Origin: Fodinibius sp. Rm-B-1B1-1
GTDB taxonomy: Bacteria > Bacteroidota > Rhodothermia > Balneolales > Balneolaceae
Reading direction: 5' to 3'
DNA length: 64,000 nucleotides
Assembly: GCF_038594945.1 (NCBI RefSeq)
Contig: NZ_JBCFYD010000002.1
Span: forward strand, 1,364,001 to 1,428,000
The stretch's first letter is position 1. Each line of letters starts with the position of its first letter. A program made the translations under genes and the position numbers. Under the pieces are notes generated by a model that worked only from the letters and a program-made list of their open reading frames with translations, ran no database searches and was not told where the DNA came from. This document shows positions 46,595-55,710 of this stretch, in pieces.

Positions 46595-47866
46595 CTATAT
46601 CTTCGTCCCGTCTTCGATGACTTCTCCTTTGGGAATAATGACAATGCCATCGACGACATGATAATTGGCGTATTCTCCATCATCAAGATGATCTCCTCCT
46701 GCAATACGGACATCATTACCAATCTTTACATCCTTATCTATAATAGCATTGCTAATAAAGCAGCGCTGCCCAATACCCATTGGGGGATTTTTATCGTCAC
46801 TTTCCATAATCTCTTCCTGGGATTGGAAATAATCATTTCCCATCACAATTGAATTTTCTATGGTCGTTCCCTTGCCGATACGTGACCGAATTCCGATCAC
46901 CGATCGTTCTACCCTGCTTGCTTCAATAATACATCCCTCGGCCAACACAGAATGATCGAACGTTGTACCTGATAATTTAGACGCCGGCAGCATACGAGCG
47001 TGTGTATAAATAAAATCTTCATTATCAAAAAGGTTAAAACTGGGTAGATCATCTGTAAGTGCCAGATTCGCCTCAAAGAATGACTTAATCGTTCCAATAT
47101 CAGTCCAGTAACCGTCAAACTCATAACTCTGAACTTTATAATCTTCTTTTATAGCCTCAGGAATAATTTCTTTTCCAAAATCCGTTGCATCCTCATATTC
47201 ATCAAATAATTCATTTAAAATCTCTTTTTTGAAGATATAGATACCCATGGAAGCCAAGTATACGCGATCATCTTTTTTAAACTGCTCAGGCGTATCAGAT
47301 TTCCATTGATCCAAATCATCATAATCGGGTTTCTCTACAAACCGTTGAATAAAGCCCTCTTTATTGGTCTGCATAATACCAAAGCCCGTTGCATCTTCGG
47401 CCACTACCGGTATGGTTCCAATAGTAATATCAGCCTCATTATCCTCGTGACGTTTCATCATCTTTCGGTAGTCCATTTGGTAGAGTTGGTCACCAGAAAG
47501 AATAAGTACATGTTCGTGAGAATGGTTTTCCATATGATGAACGGACTGCCGTACAGCATCGGCAGTACCCTGGTACCAGTTTTTGCTATCAGGCGTTTGT
47601 TCGGCTGCCAAAATATCTACAAACCCGCGACTAAAAACATCAAAATTGTAGGAGTTTTTGATGTGCCGATTTAACGAAGCTGAATTAAACTGCGTAAGAA
47701 CATAGATACGACGAACCCCGGAATTAATACAGTTTGAGATAGGGATATCAACCAACCGGTACTTCCCTGCTACTGGCACCGCAGGCTTCGATCGTAGCTT
47801 CGTTAACGGAAATAAACGTGTACCCTGTCCTCCACCTAAAATAACCGCAATTACTTTTCTACGCAT
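46595..47866 (-). CDS. glgC: Glucose-1-phosphate adenylyltransferase
   Basis: Makes ADP-glucose from glucose-1-phosphate and ATP for glycogen synthesis. The nucleotide-binding start is VIAVILGGGQGTRLFPLTK, then the substrate-binding KPAVPVAGKYRLVDIPISNCINSG-type stretch. Also present are ILSGDQLYQMDY, FVEKPDYDD and a C-terminal left-handed beta-helix region (VERSVIGIRSRIGKGTTIEN). 423 residues is normal. It starts 21 bases after glgA, forming a glgA-glgC unit. It is convergent with the GT25/GH16 gene. Confidence 0.97.
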   Translation of the reverse strand: MRRKVIAVILGGGQGTRLFPLTKLRSKPAVPVAGKYRLVDIPISNCINSGVRRIYVLTQFNSASLNRHIKNSYNFDVFSRGFVDILAAEQTPDSKNWYQGTADAVRQSVHHMENHSHEHVLILSGDQLYQMDYRKMMKRHEDNEADITIGTIPVVAEDATGFGIMQTNKEGFIQRFVEKPDYDDLDQWKSDTPEQFKKDDRVYLASMGIYIFKKEILNELFDEYEDATDFGKEIIPEAIKEDYKVQSYEFDGYWTDIGTIKSFFEANLALTDDLPSFNLFDNEDFIYTHARMLPASKLSGTTFDHSVLAEGCIIEASRVERSVIGIRSRIGKGTTIENSIVMGNDYFQSQEEIMESDDKNPPMGIGQRCFISNAIIDKDVKIGNDVRIAGGDHLDDGEYANYHVVDGIVIIPKGEVIEDGTKI

Positions 47867-47887
47867 ACTTATAATTTTCTTTTAATA

Positions 47888-49327
47888 CTATTGTTCAATC
47901 AGCTCGTCATACATTGTAATATACTTTTTAGCCGAGGCATTCCAAGAAAAATCGAGATTCATGATTCGCTTTCGAATGCCCGCCATCGTACGACCGTCTT
48001 GAAACAAATCAATCGCTCGCTGCACGGCCTCCCGGGCTGGTGATAATGCAAAATCATTGAATGTAATTCCATACCCGCCATCAAGGGCAATATCTTTCAC
48101 AGTATCTTTCAACCCGCCAATATTACGAACAACAGGCACCGTTCCGTACCGCATACAGTACATTTGATTCAACCCACAGGGCTCTACCCGTGATGGCATA
48201 ATCATAAAATCACTGCCGGCATAAATCTGATGCGCTAAAGATTCATTGTAATCCAGCGTGGCATCAAAATATCCTACAAAGCGATTATTCATAGCTTCAA
48301 ACTGGTGATGTAGCTCCCGATCCCCCGTTCCCAATACCACAAAATTTACCGACTGCTCCGACTCTAAAAATGTCTGAAACAAATCGGGCAGTAAGTCAGC
48401 TCCTTTTTCATGTACTAACCGTCCAATGAATGAAATGGTCGGATACTGCGGATCTAATCCAAACTGCTCGCAAAGTACTTTTTTATTTTTACGCTTGCCC
48501 TCCGCCATTTTCCGTTTGTCATAAGAATGAGCAATCATGGAATCTGTTTTGGGATTCCAAACTTCCGTATCAATCCCATTGATGATACCGCGCGATTTCT
48601 GCTGCTCATTCTGAAAAAGCCATTCAAGTCCATTACTGTTATAAGACAGCTCTTTCATATACGATTTCGAAACGGTGGTAATTTGCCAGCAGGTTTTAAG
48701 CCCCGCCGCCAAACAATTTAGCTGCCCATCCCAATCCAGCAATCCAAAATTACGTTCATCAAATTGTGGCAATTTATGTGATTTTTCATGACTGTATGAT
48801 CCATGATACTCAGCGTTATGTACCGTCAGGGCAGTAGGAATATGCTTTAAATCCATATAACGATAACACTGTGTCATCATAAACGGTACTAAACCGGTAT
48901 GATGATCGTGACAATGAATGATATCGGGCTTCTCCTCCATCCCGTTCATCCAGTCTAACACCGCAATCTGAAAGCTGGCAAAACGCTCAAAATCATCCCA
49001 GTAACTGCTACCCGTTTCCGCATCAGTATAGATGCCCGGACGATCAAACCGGCCGGGAATATCCACCACATAGAGTGGAAATCCAAGGATACCATCCACC
49101 TCGCGCTGTATAGTAAACTCAAACTGCCAATCGCCCAAAGGTGCCGTCCCCTTAAGCACCGTTTCAAAGGTGTGCTCAGCAATCCATTCATTGGCATATT
49201 TGGGCATTACCACTGATGCCTGACCGATTTTTTTATGCAGATATTTGGGCAGTGCCCCTACGACATCTGCAAGCCCGCCCACCTTGGCAACGGGATAACA
49301 TTCGGCACTTAAATGAAAAACGTTCAT
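47888..49327 (-). CDS. glgA: Glycogen synthase
   Basis: Transfers glucose from ADP-glucose to growing alpha-1,4-glucan (GT5 family). The ADP-glucose-binding motif KVGGLADVVGALPKYL is near the N-terminus, GIDTEVWNPKTDS is central, and the C-terminal FIGRLVHEKGADLL and SRVEPCGLNQMYCMRYGTVPVV complete the GT-B fold. 479 residues is normal. Together with glgC downstream it gives the bacterium a glycogen pathway. A possible -7 box TATTTTTG lies about 136 bases upstream on this strand, close to the divergent ABC transporter start. Confidence 0.97.
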   Translation of the reverse strand: MNVFHLSAECYPVAKVGGLADVVGALPKYLHKKIGQASVVMPKYANEWIAEHTFETVLKGTAPLGDWQFEFTIQREVDGILGFPLYVVDIPGRFDRPGIYTDAETGSSYWDDFERFASFQIAVLDWMNGMEEKPDIIHCHDHHTGLVPFMMTQCYRYMDLKHIPTALTVHNAEYHGSYSHEKSHKLPQFDERNFGLLDWDGQLNCLAAGLKTCWQITTVSKSYMKELSYNSNGLEWLFQNEQQKSRGIINGIDTEVWNPKTDSMIAHSYDKRKMAEGKRKNKKVLCEQFGLDPQYPTISFIGRLVHEKGADLLPDLFQTFLESEQSVNFVVLGTGDRELHHQFEAMNNRFVGYFDATLDYNESLAHQIYAGSDFMIMPSRVEPCGLNQMYCMRYGTVPVVRNIGGLKDTVKDIALDGGYGITFNDFALSPAREAVQRAIDLFQDGRTMAGIRKRIMNLDFSWNASAKKYITMYDELIEQ

Positions 49328-49488
49328 TAATTTAGTCAGTTAAAATGGTGATAGCTGTTTGCAGAACAATATGTTATCGCTTTAATATTACGTTGAAATA
49401 ATCAAAACTTTACGCTTCAATCAAAATCTTTCTTTATCATTATCTTTCCACTACTTTCAAGGCAAAAATAATTCAGTAAAAATTGAGC

Positions 49489-50409
49489 ATGGCTGTAATT
49501 GAAGTAGATAACATTTCTAAATCGTTTGGGGATACAAAAGCTGTCCAGAATGTAAGCTTTAGCATTCCCGAGGGACGTATATTTGGACTTTTGGGCCCTA
49601 ATGGCGCGGGCAAAACCACTTCTATCCGTATTATTAATCACATTCTTATCGCTGACAGCGGCTCTGTTACTATTAATGGACATCCCGTAAGCCCTAAAAC
49701 GCAACGCATGATTGGCTATATGCCCGAAGAGCGCGGCCTCTACAAAAAGATGAAAGTAGGAGAGCAGCTGATCTATTTGGCCCGACTTAAAGGCTTAACC
49801 CGTACCGAGGCAGAAAATACCACTAAGTATTGGCTCGATCGCTTTGAGGCTTCTGACTGGTTTGAAAAGGAAGTGGGAGAACTGTCCAAAGGGATGTCGC
49901 AAAAAATTCAATTTATTGCCACCATTGCCCACGATCCAGACATCTATATTTTCGATGAACCGTTTAGCGGACTCGATCCCATCAATAGCGAGATGCTTAA
50001 AGAAATTGTTATTGAGCTCCGTGATAAAGGCAATACTATTCTATTTTCAACACACCGGATGGAACAGGTTGAACAGATGTGTGATGACATCTGCCTATTT
50101 AATAAGGGAAAAACAGTCTTAAAAGGAAATCTACGCGAAATAAAACAACGATACGGTAAAAATACCGTCAACATTGAATTTGAAGGTGATGATTCCTTTT
50201 TGGATCAGCTTCAAGACGTACGCATTAACAACCGATCGGCCAATTTTGCAGAGATTCGAGTCCTGAATGGGCAATCCATGCAAGATATCCTAAAAACAGC
50301 TATGCAGCACGCCGAAATTTACAAGTTTGAACGTGTTGAACCCTCCCTTACTGAAATCTTTATCTCCACCGTTGGCGAAGACAATATTAATCCAAACGAA
50401 TTAGCCTAA
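49489..50409 (+). CDS. ABC transporter ATP-binding protein (NatA-like)
   Basis: The ATPase subunit of an ABC-2 type exporter. Walker A is GPNGAGKTT (36-44), the signature is LSKGMSQ, and Walker B is IYIFDEPFSGLDP, followed by the H-loop STHRMEQ. The C-terminal extension (residues about 220-306) matches the NatA/YhaQ type. I use ATG at 49489 (306 residues); the upstream TTG at 49483 is less likely. It is followed 10 bases later by its permease. Substrate is unknown; sodium export is known only for B. subtilis NatAB. Confidence 0.93.
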   Translation: MAVIEVDNISKSFGDTKAVQNVSFSIPEGRIFGLLGPNGAGKTTSIRIINHILIADSGSVTINGHPVSPKTQRMIGYMPEERGLYKKMKVGEQLIYLARLKGLTRTEAENTTKYWLDRFEASDWFEKEVGELSKGMSQKIQFIATIAHDPDIYIFDEPFSGLDPINSEMLKEIVIELRDKGNTILFSTHRMEQVEQMCDDICLFNKGKTVLKGNLREIKQRYGKNTVNIEFEGDDSFLDQLQDVRINNRSANFAEIRVLNGQSMQDILKTAMQHAEIYKFERVEPSLTEIFISTVGEDNINPNELA

Positions 50410-50419
50410 GCTTCACATC

Positions 50420-51730
50420 ATGAGTTTGCAACAAATTTTACTTGTGCTCAAACGGGAATATATGACCCGTATTCGCTCAAAAGCGTTTATTATTGCTACC
50501 ATTTTAATCCCCATTGGTATGATTGTTTTTATCGGGATTATGGTAGGCATTGCCGTATGGGATTCTGACACAGAACAAAAAATTGGTATTTCAGATCAAA
50601 CTGAAGTCCTTTACCCACGACTACAAGAAATTTCCAAAGAACGCTACAGCAATCTATCGGATTTGACTGAGGATTCCCTGCGAGCCTTGGTACAGCGTAA
50701 TGAAATTGATGGGTTTATCCAGCTGGATTCACTTCACATTAGCAGCGACAAAAAAATTGAGTTCGTTTCTGGTGGCGGCGGTGGACTTAAGCTGCAATCT
50801 GATATCCAAACTGATTTACGAGAGGTAATCCGTAACGAGCGTCTGGCCCGAGCGAATGTATCCGAAAATATCCAAAAAATTTATGAGAGTGATATTACCC
50901 TCGAAACCCGTAAGCTGACACAGGCAGGAGAAGAAACAGATGACGACACCGGCTTTTTAACGGTCGTCGGTATTGTGATGGGCGTCATCATCTTTGGTTC
51001 CATTACCGGTTACGGTGGACTAATTACTCGCAGCGTGATCGAAGAAAAAACCAATCGTATTGTGGAGGTTATAGCATCATCCGTAAAACCTATCGAATTA
51101 TTATTTGGTAAGATGGGGGGTATCGGGGCACTGGCACTAACACAGATGACCTTCTGGGTAGCTTCACTACTGGGACTGGCTGCCGCTGCCGGCCCTGTAG
51201 CAAGCATTTTTTTATCAGAGCAAATGAACCAAATGTCCCAAGCCCAGGAGGTAGCTCAGGTTTCACAAGCCCAAAGTATTGATCCCGAAATGTTTGCCCT
51301 TCCTGCAATTGATACGTCTCTGATCATCTATTTTGCTATCTTTTTCGTTTTGGGATACCTAATCTATGCTTCCCTCTTCGCTGCCATTGGTTCTGCCGTC
51401 GATTCCGAAGCCGATACCCAGCAATACATGTTTCCCATTATGGTACCTATTTTTATCGCCTATGTTATCATGTTTCAAACGATGAGCAATCCCGATGGCA
51501 CTATATCGGTTATTGGTTCGCTGATACCATTTTGCACCCCCATTGTTATGATCACGCGCATTGCCATTACAGATGTCCCCTTCTGGCAAATTGGGCTTTC
51601 TATCTTGCTAATGATTGGAACTTTTGCAGGCACGATGTGGTTGAGCGCAAAAATTTACAGCGTGGGGATTCTAAGCTATGGTAAAAGCGCCAACTGGAAA
51701 GAGCTGATCAAATGGATTCGGCAGGGATAA
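50420..51730 (+). CDS. ABC transporter permease (NatB-like, ABC-2 type)
   Basis: The membrane partner of the ATPase just upstream. 436 residues with one N-terminal helix (about 20-42), a large periplasmic domain (about 45-170), and five C-terminal helices from about 178. The pattern VIEEKTNRIVEVIASSVKPIELLFGKM between the first and second C-terminal segments is the typical ABC-2 permease coupling region. The short Gly-rich run VSGGGGGLKL is in the periplasmic part. Function beyond export is not evident. Confidence 0.92.
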   Translation: MSLQQILLVLKREYMTRIRSKAFIIATILIPIGMIVFIGIMVGIAVWDSDTEQKIGISDQTEVLYPRLQEISKERYSNLSDLTEDSLRALVQRNEIDGFIQLDSLHISSDKKIEFVSGGGGGLKLQSDIQTDLREVIRNERLARANVSENIQKIYESDITLETRKLTQAGEETDDDTGFLTVVGIVMGVIIFGSITGYGGLITRSVIEEKTNRIVEVIASSVKPIELLFGKMGGIGALALTQMTFWVASLLGLAAAAGPVASIFLSEQMNQMSQAQEVAQVSQAQSIDPEMFALPAIDTSLIIYFAIFFVLGYLIYASLFAAIGSAVDSEADTQQYMFPIMVPIFIAYVIMFQTMSNPDGTISVIGSLIPFCTPIVMITRIAITDVPFWQIGLSILLMIGTFAGTMWLSAKIYSVGILSYGKSANWKELIKWIRQG

Positions 51731-51765
51731 ACAAGTCTTGAGATATAAGAAGTGAGTATTGCGAT

Positions 51766-51793
51766 AATGGCGCAAGCATCCGCTTGTGCCATT
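51766..51793. repeat. REP-like hairpin AATGGCGCAAGC / GCTTGTGCCATT
   Basis: The 12-bp arms flank a 4-base loop ATCC and pair completely with one G-T wobble. It is 35 bases after the permease stop. There is no T-run after it, so it is more like an interspersed palindrome than an intrinsic terminator, though it may protect the transcript's 3' end. Confidence 0.55.
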
Positions 51794-51901
51794 AATTATA
51801 TAAACTTATTGTAACCTCACTCTATAGCTTCCAACCCAATAAAGTTATCTAATTCTATAACCACCTGGCAATCATTTATAAAAAATCATCTCACCTCATT
51901 C

Positions 51902-51934
51902 CGTAGCTCTATCCAGATTGCATAAGGAATAATT
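51902..51934. repeat. Degenerate copy of the CGTTCCGTAGCTCTGCTGCGGAAC-type element
   Basis: ATTCCGTAGCTCT resembles the left arm of the palindrome at 55582-55604 over 12 bases, and the pair ATTCC/GGAAT closes it. It lies in the same intergenic gap as the REP-like hairpin at 51766. The relation is by eye only. Confidence 0.35.
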
Positions 51935-51994
51935 GTTAGTTGTATATCGATATCACACCGCCCCAGGAGTACTACACCAGAATTAAAAAACTCT

Positions 51995-54334
51995 TTAAAG
52001 AATATCCATTATTCTTCGATACACGCGCTCATCATATTCATCTTGCCGATAGTCGGATAAATACGATCGAATCTCATCATTGGCATTGCGCTCCAATCCT
52101 CGCATTAAAAAGAATCGAATGCGAGGGTCAGAAATTTCAGCCAAATTCTCAGCTCGTCCTAACCAGTTTACTGCAGAATGATCATGCTGAATAAGCAATT
52201 GATAAGCACGACTTCGAATTTCGTATGTGTACTCCTTCTCAATAAACAGATTAGCCTGCTCAACGGCTTTTTCAACCTGTCCCATATTAGCCAACTCCTG
52301 GATTGCAAAAACTGACCGTGTCCCCACCGTATCGGATTGCACCACCGACTCTACAAACCCACCGAATGACTCTTTATTCATCACGGTAGTCAGCACCTGC
52401 ACCGACTTTTGAAACAACGTATTATCTTCGGCTCCTTGTGCCACCGAACGTACCGTATTAATCACATTCGCATTTTCGGGATAGTTTTGCAGTGCCATTA
52501 ACCCGGCTTCCCTAATAACACGATGGTCGCTTTGCAACGCATCCAAAAACATCTCTTCTGTACCAGACGCTCCATCCGTAACTTCAGCCAGTGAAAGATA
52601 CAGTCCCGCCTCAACTTCAGGCTCCAGATCACGTTTCATAAAGTCCTGTATTGCCAACTGCAGATCAGGATTATCGCTGTGATGTCCTAACTTTTGAGCC
52701 GCCTCAGCACGCTGTTCTACCGGGGCATCACTTCTCAACTCATTAATCAAGAACGAAGACGGTTTGAATTGATCCAGCGTCAGTGTTGGATACTCATCGT
52801 ACGCTAATCGAAGTGTATTAATCGTAGGGTCAACCTGAAGAACAATAGTATCTTCCTTTCCAGTAAAAGTGACTTCGGAAGTATCCACCTTACCGGGATA
52901 AATTTCGTACGCCTGCAATGTGGTAAGCTCTCCAAAGTACCCCTGCGTTGCTTTAAAGTTCAGCGTGAGTGCTCCTTCTGCTTCATTAAAATCATAATGC
53001 ACTTCGTAGGCCACCGAATCGGATCGGGATGTAGTACCCTCTTTCTCAAACGAGAACCGGGGCATATCAAACAGTGGTTGCCCGGTGTGCTCGTACCAAT
53101 ATTCGGCATAATCCCCCCACCTTATTACATTGCTCTTTTCAAATACTTTTCCAATCGAGCCTTTTAAAAATGATCGTATCGACTCATTTTTCCATTCTTC
53201 AATACCACGCTGCCATTCATTCCATCGATTTGGACCAAAATGCTGGTACAACGCCCCCTCTGTAAAACCTTTAGGGTCATCTTGAATATTAAGCAACGAA
53301 TCGTTTGACATCACATTATCAAAAACCAGTGTTTGGTATAGGTTGATAGCATCAGCCTGACTCCATTGCCGCTCTCGCTGTTGTACACCAAACCACTGAC
53401 CAATGATACCACGCACCAGCTGTACATCTATATTTCCTCGATTTTCATACACATAAATGGTGGAAGCGCCCCAAGATTTTGTCTCCCCATGATGATCTTC
53501 AAGTGCTACTACCTGCAACTCTTCAAAGGGATATTCACGCTCCATTTCATCTTCAACCATACCCAAATAATCATACGCTTTTTGCAGTAATTGTTTAGGA
53601 TCCACCTGCTCAGATAAAGATTTCTCAACCGCTACATTAATTTTTTTGATGCCATAACCGGTCGATTGCTGCTCAAAATCTCCGATGGTAAACATCAAAG
53701 CTGATGCCGGCACGTCTCTTTGGGAGGCAAACCGATACCGCATTGCATCAACCGATACAACCTCTTCATCCACTTTCTTACCTGTGGCCCAAACCTGTAC
53801 GCCAGATGGAACAGCAATAGTGAAATTGGTGCGGAGCGTTACCTGGGGATGATCTACAATAGGTACCCAATGACGTTGTGCTTTCGGTAAAAAGGAGGTC
53901 CATACCGTCTCATGATGATCTTGTAGCATACCAAACTGTGGTCGACCAGAATATCGAATATTCACTTCGTACCTCGATCCCGCCTCGGCCGAATCATCCA
54001 CCGGAACAAACAGCGAGTCGTTCTGCAGCGAAAAATCAGCTGATTCTCCATTCACCGATACATTACTAATATCCAGATGAGAAGCGTAAAGCGTGAGTGT
54101 ATCAGCACCGCTAATATTAGCTTCAACTTGGTAGGTCGCCTGACCATCAATTCGCATATTTTGAGGCTGCACTCCTAAATTCAGGTCTAATGAAATAAAA
54201 TCAAAATCGAGTTTGGGATAGGGCTCGTGATCAAATGATTGAGCTCTGAGATCCGTGGCAGATCCCATCATCAAAAAAACAGCTAACAAAAGTGCCGATA
54301 GGAAACCAATACGATTCGTACGCATGAGCAACAT
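51995..54334 (-). CDS. M1 aminopeptidase-like protein lacking the zinc motif, with C-terminal helical repeats
   Basis: A 779-residue exported protein (signal peptide with core FLSALLLAVFLMMGSA, cleavage near DLRAQS). It keeps the M1 N-terminal beta-saddle and catalytic-domain outline: WTSFLPKAQRHWVPIVDHP, then SALMFTIGDFEQ, EREYPFEELQVVAL and NIDVQLVRGIIGQWFG. The last stretch aligns with the family's HELAHQWFG. Here the zinc ligands and general base are replaced: His to Arg, Glu to Gly, second His to Gly (bases 53387-53413). No Asn-Glu pair occurs about 18 residues later. The usual GAMEN motif is also not found. From about residue 560 the C-terminus is HEAT/ARM-like helical repeats. It is probably a catalytically dead binding protein. 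Neighbours give no clue. Confidence 0.8.
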   Translation of the reverse strand: MLLMRTNRIGFLSALLLAVFLMMGSATDLRAQSFDHEPYPKLDFDFISLDLNLGVQPQNMRIDGQATYQVEANISGADTLTLYASHLDISNVSVNGESADFSLQNDSLFVPVDDSAEAGSRYEVNIRYSGRPQFGMLQDHHETVWTSFLPKAQRHWVPIVDHPQVTLRTNFTIAVPSGVQVWATGKKVDEEVVSVDAMRYRFASQRDVPASALMFTIGDFEQQSTGYGIKKINVAVEKSLSEQVDPKQLLQKAYDYLGMVEDEMEREYPFEELQVVALEDHHGETKSWGASTIYVYENRGNIDVQLVRGIIGQWFGVQQRERQWSQADAINLYQTLVFDNVMSNDSLLNIQDDPKGFTEGALYQHFGPNRWNEWQRGIEEWKNESIRSFLKGSIGKVFEKSNVIRWGDYAEYWYEHTGQPLFDMPRFSFEKEGTTSRSDSVAYEVHYDFNEAEGALTLNFKATQGYFGELTTLQAYEIYPGKVDTSEVTFTGKEDTIVLQVDPTINTLRLAYDEYPTLTLDQFKPSSFLINELRSDAPVEQRAEAAQKLGHHSDNPDLQLAIQDFMKRDLEPEVEAGLYLSLAEVTDGASGTEEMFLDALQSDHRVIREAGLMALQNYPENANVINTVRSVAQGAEDNTLFQKSVQVLTTVMNKESFGGFVESVVQSDTVGTRSVFAIQELANMGQVEKAVEQANLFIEKEYTYEIRSRAYQLLIQHDHSAVNWLGRAENLAEISDPRIRFFLMRGLERNANDEIRSYLSDYRQDEYDERVYRRIMDIL

Positions 54335-54525
54335 CAAATTAAATAGTTAAAAGTCACTTCTAAATTTCAGGAATATATTATTGTAACGCAGGAATATAAG
54401 GAGTCTTATGCTTTCCGATAAATCTAAGTGAAGCTTTTTTATATTGTTCCGAAATCAGTAAATGATACGCTGCTGTTTTATGTTTTCAGGATGGACAAAA
54501 AAAGTTTAACGCTAAAATATTTTTT

Positions 54526-55539
54526 ATGGGAACAATGAAAGCAATGCAAGTATCAGAACCGGGTTCGGACTTTGAACTCGTTGAGAAAGATATCCCCACT
54601 CCTTCTGAGGATGAGGTATTAATCAAAGTTCAAGCCTGCGGTATTTGTCACAGCGACGCTTTTGTAAAAGACGGGACGATGCCGGGCATTGAATATCCAC
54701 GTGTGCCGGGACACGAAGTAATCGGAACGATAGAATCAGTCGGCAGTAATATCTCCGAATGGAGCGATGGTCAGCGCGTTGGCGTAGGCTGGCACGGCGG
54801 ACATTGCCACGAATGCGAAGCCTGCCGAAAGGGTGACTTCATCAACTGCGAAAACGCAAAAGTAACAGGGCTCAGCTTCGACGGCGGCTATGCCGAGTAT
54901 ATGACCGCTCCGCAAAACGCGTTGGCAGCGGTACCAGAATCACTTGATTCTGCCGAAGCCGCTCCCCTGCTCTGTGCAGGCATAACAACCTTCAATGCCT
55001 TGCGCAACAGTAATCTTAATCCAGGCGACTTGGTTGCCGTACAAGGTATTGGCGGACTTGGTCACCTGGGGGTGCAGTATGCTCATAAATTTGGATGCGA
55101 AGTCGTTGCACTATCACGCGGAACAGATAAGCAGGAACTGGCTTATGGACTCGGGGCAGATCATTTTATTGATACCGAAGCTTATGACGCTGCCGAAGAG
55201 CTTCAAAAGCTGGGCGGAGCAAAAGTCATTTTAGCAACTGCTCCCAACAGCGATGCTATCAGTTCAGTCATCGACGGGCTCGGTACCGACGGTACGCTCA
55301 TGATTGTGGCTGCTACCGGAGAACCGGTTGAAGTAAGTCCCTTCCAGCTTATTATGGGACGAAAATCCGTTCGAGGATGGCCCAGTGGTACTGCTAAAGA
55401 TTCCGAAGACACACTGGACTTTAGTGCGCTGACAAATATTACGCCTACTATTGAAACCTATCCTCTTGAAGAAGCCAACGAAGCTTATGATCAAATGATC
55501 AATAATGAGGCCCGGTTTCGCGTAGTTCTGGAGATGTGA
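54526..55539 (+). CDS. Zinc-dependent alcohol dehydrogenase (medium-chain, AdhA/AdhP type)
   Basis: An NAD(P)-dependent medium-chain dehydrogenase. Catalytic zinc ligands are Cys41 (CGICHSDA), His63-Glu64 (VPGHEVIG) and Cys149 (APLLCAG). The structural zinc Cys are 94, 97, 100 and 108 (GHCHECEACRKGDFINC). The Rossmann motif is GIGGLGHLGVQYAHKFG. 337 residues is normal. It starts at ATG 54526 with no strong Shine-Dalgarno sequence. The substrate is not evident; the GYAEYM and TFNALRNS stretches resemble the general alcohol/aldehyde group. Confidence 0.93.
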   Translation: MGTMKAMQVSEPGSDFELVEKDIPTPSEDEVLIKVQACGICHSDAFVKDGTMPGIEYPRVPGHEVIGTIESVGSNISEWSDGQRVGVGWHGGHCHECEACRKGDFINCENAKVTGLSFDGGYAEYMTAPQNALAAVPESLDSAEAAPLLCAGITTFNALRNSNLNPGDLVAVQGIGGLGHLGVQYAHKFGCEVVALSRGTDKQELAYGLGADHFIDTEAYDAAEELQKLGGAKVILATAPNSDAISSVIDGLGTDGTLMIVAATGEPVEVSPFQLIMGRKSVRGWPSGTAKDSEDTLDFSALTNITPTIETYPLEEANEAYDQMINNEARFRVVLEM

Positions 55540-55581
55540 TTCGTAATTAGTTAATGGTTATTTGAGTTGCATTGTTTCCTC

Positions 55582-55604
55582 GTTCCGTAGCTCTGCTGCG
55601 GAAC
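55582..55604. repeat. REP-like palindrome GTTCCGTAGC-TCT-GCTGCGGAAC
   Basis: A 10-bp stem with one G-T wobble and a 3-base loop, 43 bases after the alcohol dehydrogenase stop. A related, degenerate copy lies at 51902-51934. It is followed by a second, longer inverted repeat (55620-55697). Confidence 0.6.
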
Positions 55605-55619
55605 CATGGTTTTAACTCC

Positions 55620-55697
55620 AAACCCGCAGGGTTTCTTTTCCGAAAACCCTTCGTATTAATTGATACTGCTCCTTATTCAGAAAAACTCTGCGGGTTT
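55620..55697. repeat. 78-base inverted-repeat element AAACCCGCAGGGTTT...AAACTCTGCGGGTTT
   Basis: Terminal 15-base arms (55620-55634 and 55683-55697) are inverted copies with one mismatch around a 48-base interior. It sits directly after the palindrome at 55582 and before the HisN-like gene's stop codon. It looks like a small interspersed element, not a gene. Confidence 0.5.
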
Positions 55698-55710
55698 AAT
55701 CCTTTATCTC

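Noticed and set aside
51766-51793. Read as the terminator of the NatB-like gene
   Set aside because: No T-run follows the stem, so intrinsic termination is not supported; kept as a repeat.
51995-54334. Active M1 aminopeptidase
   Set aside because: All three zinc-site residues are replaced; I call it M1-like and inactive.
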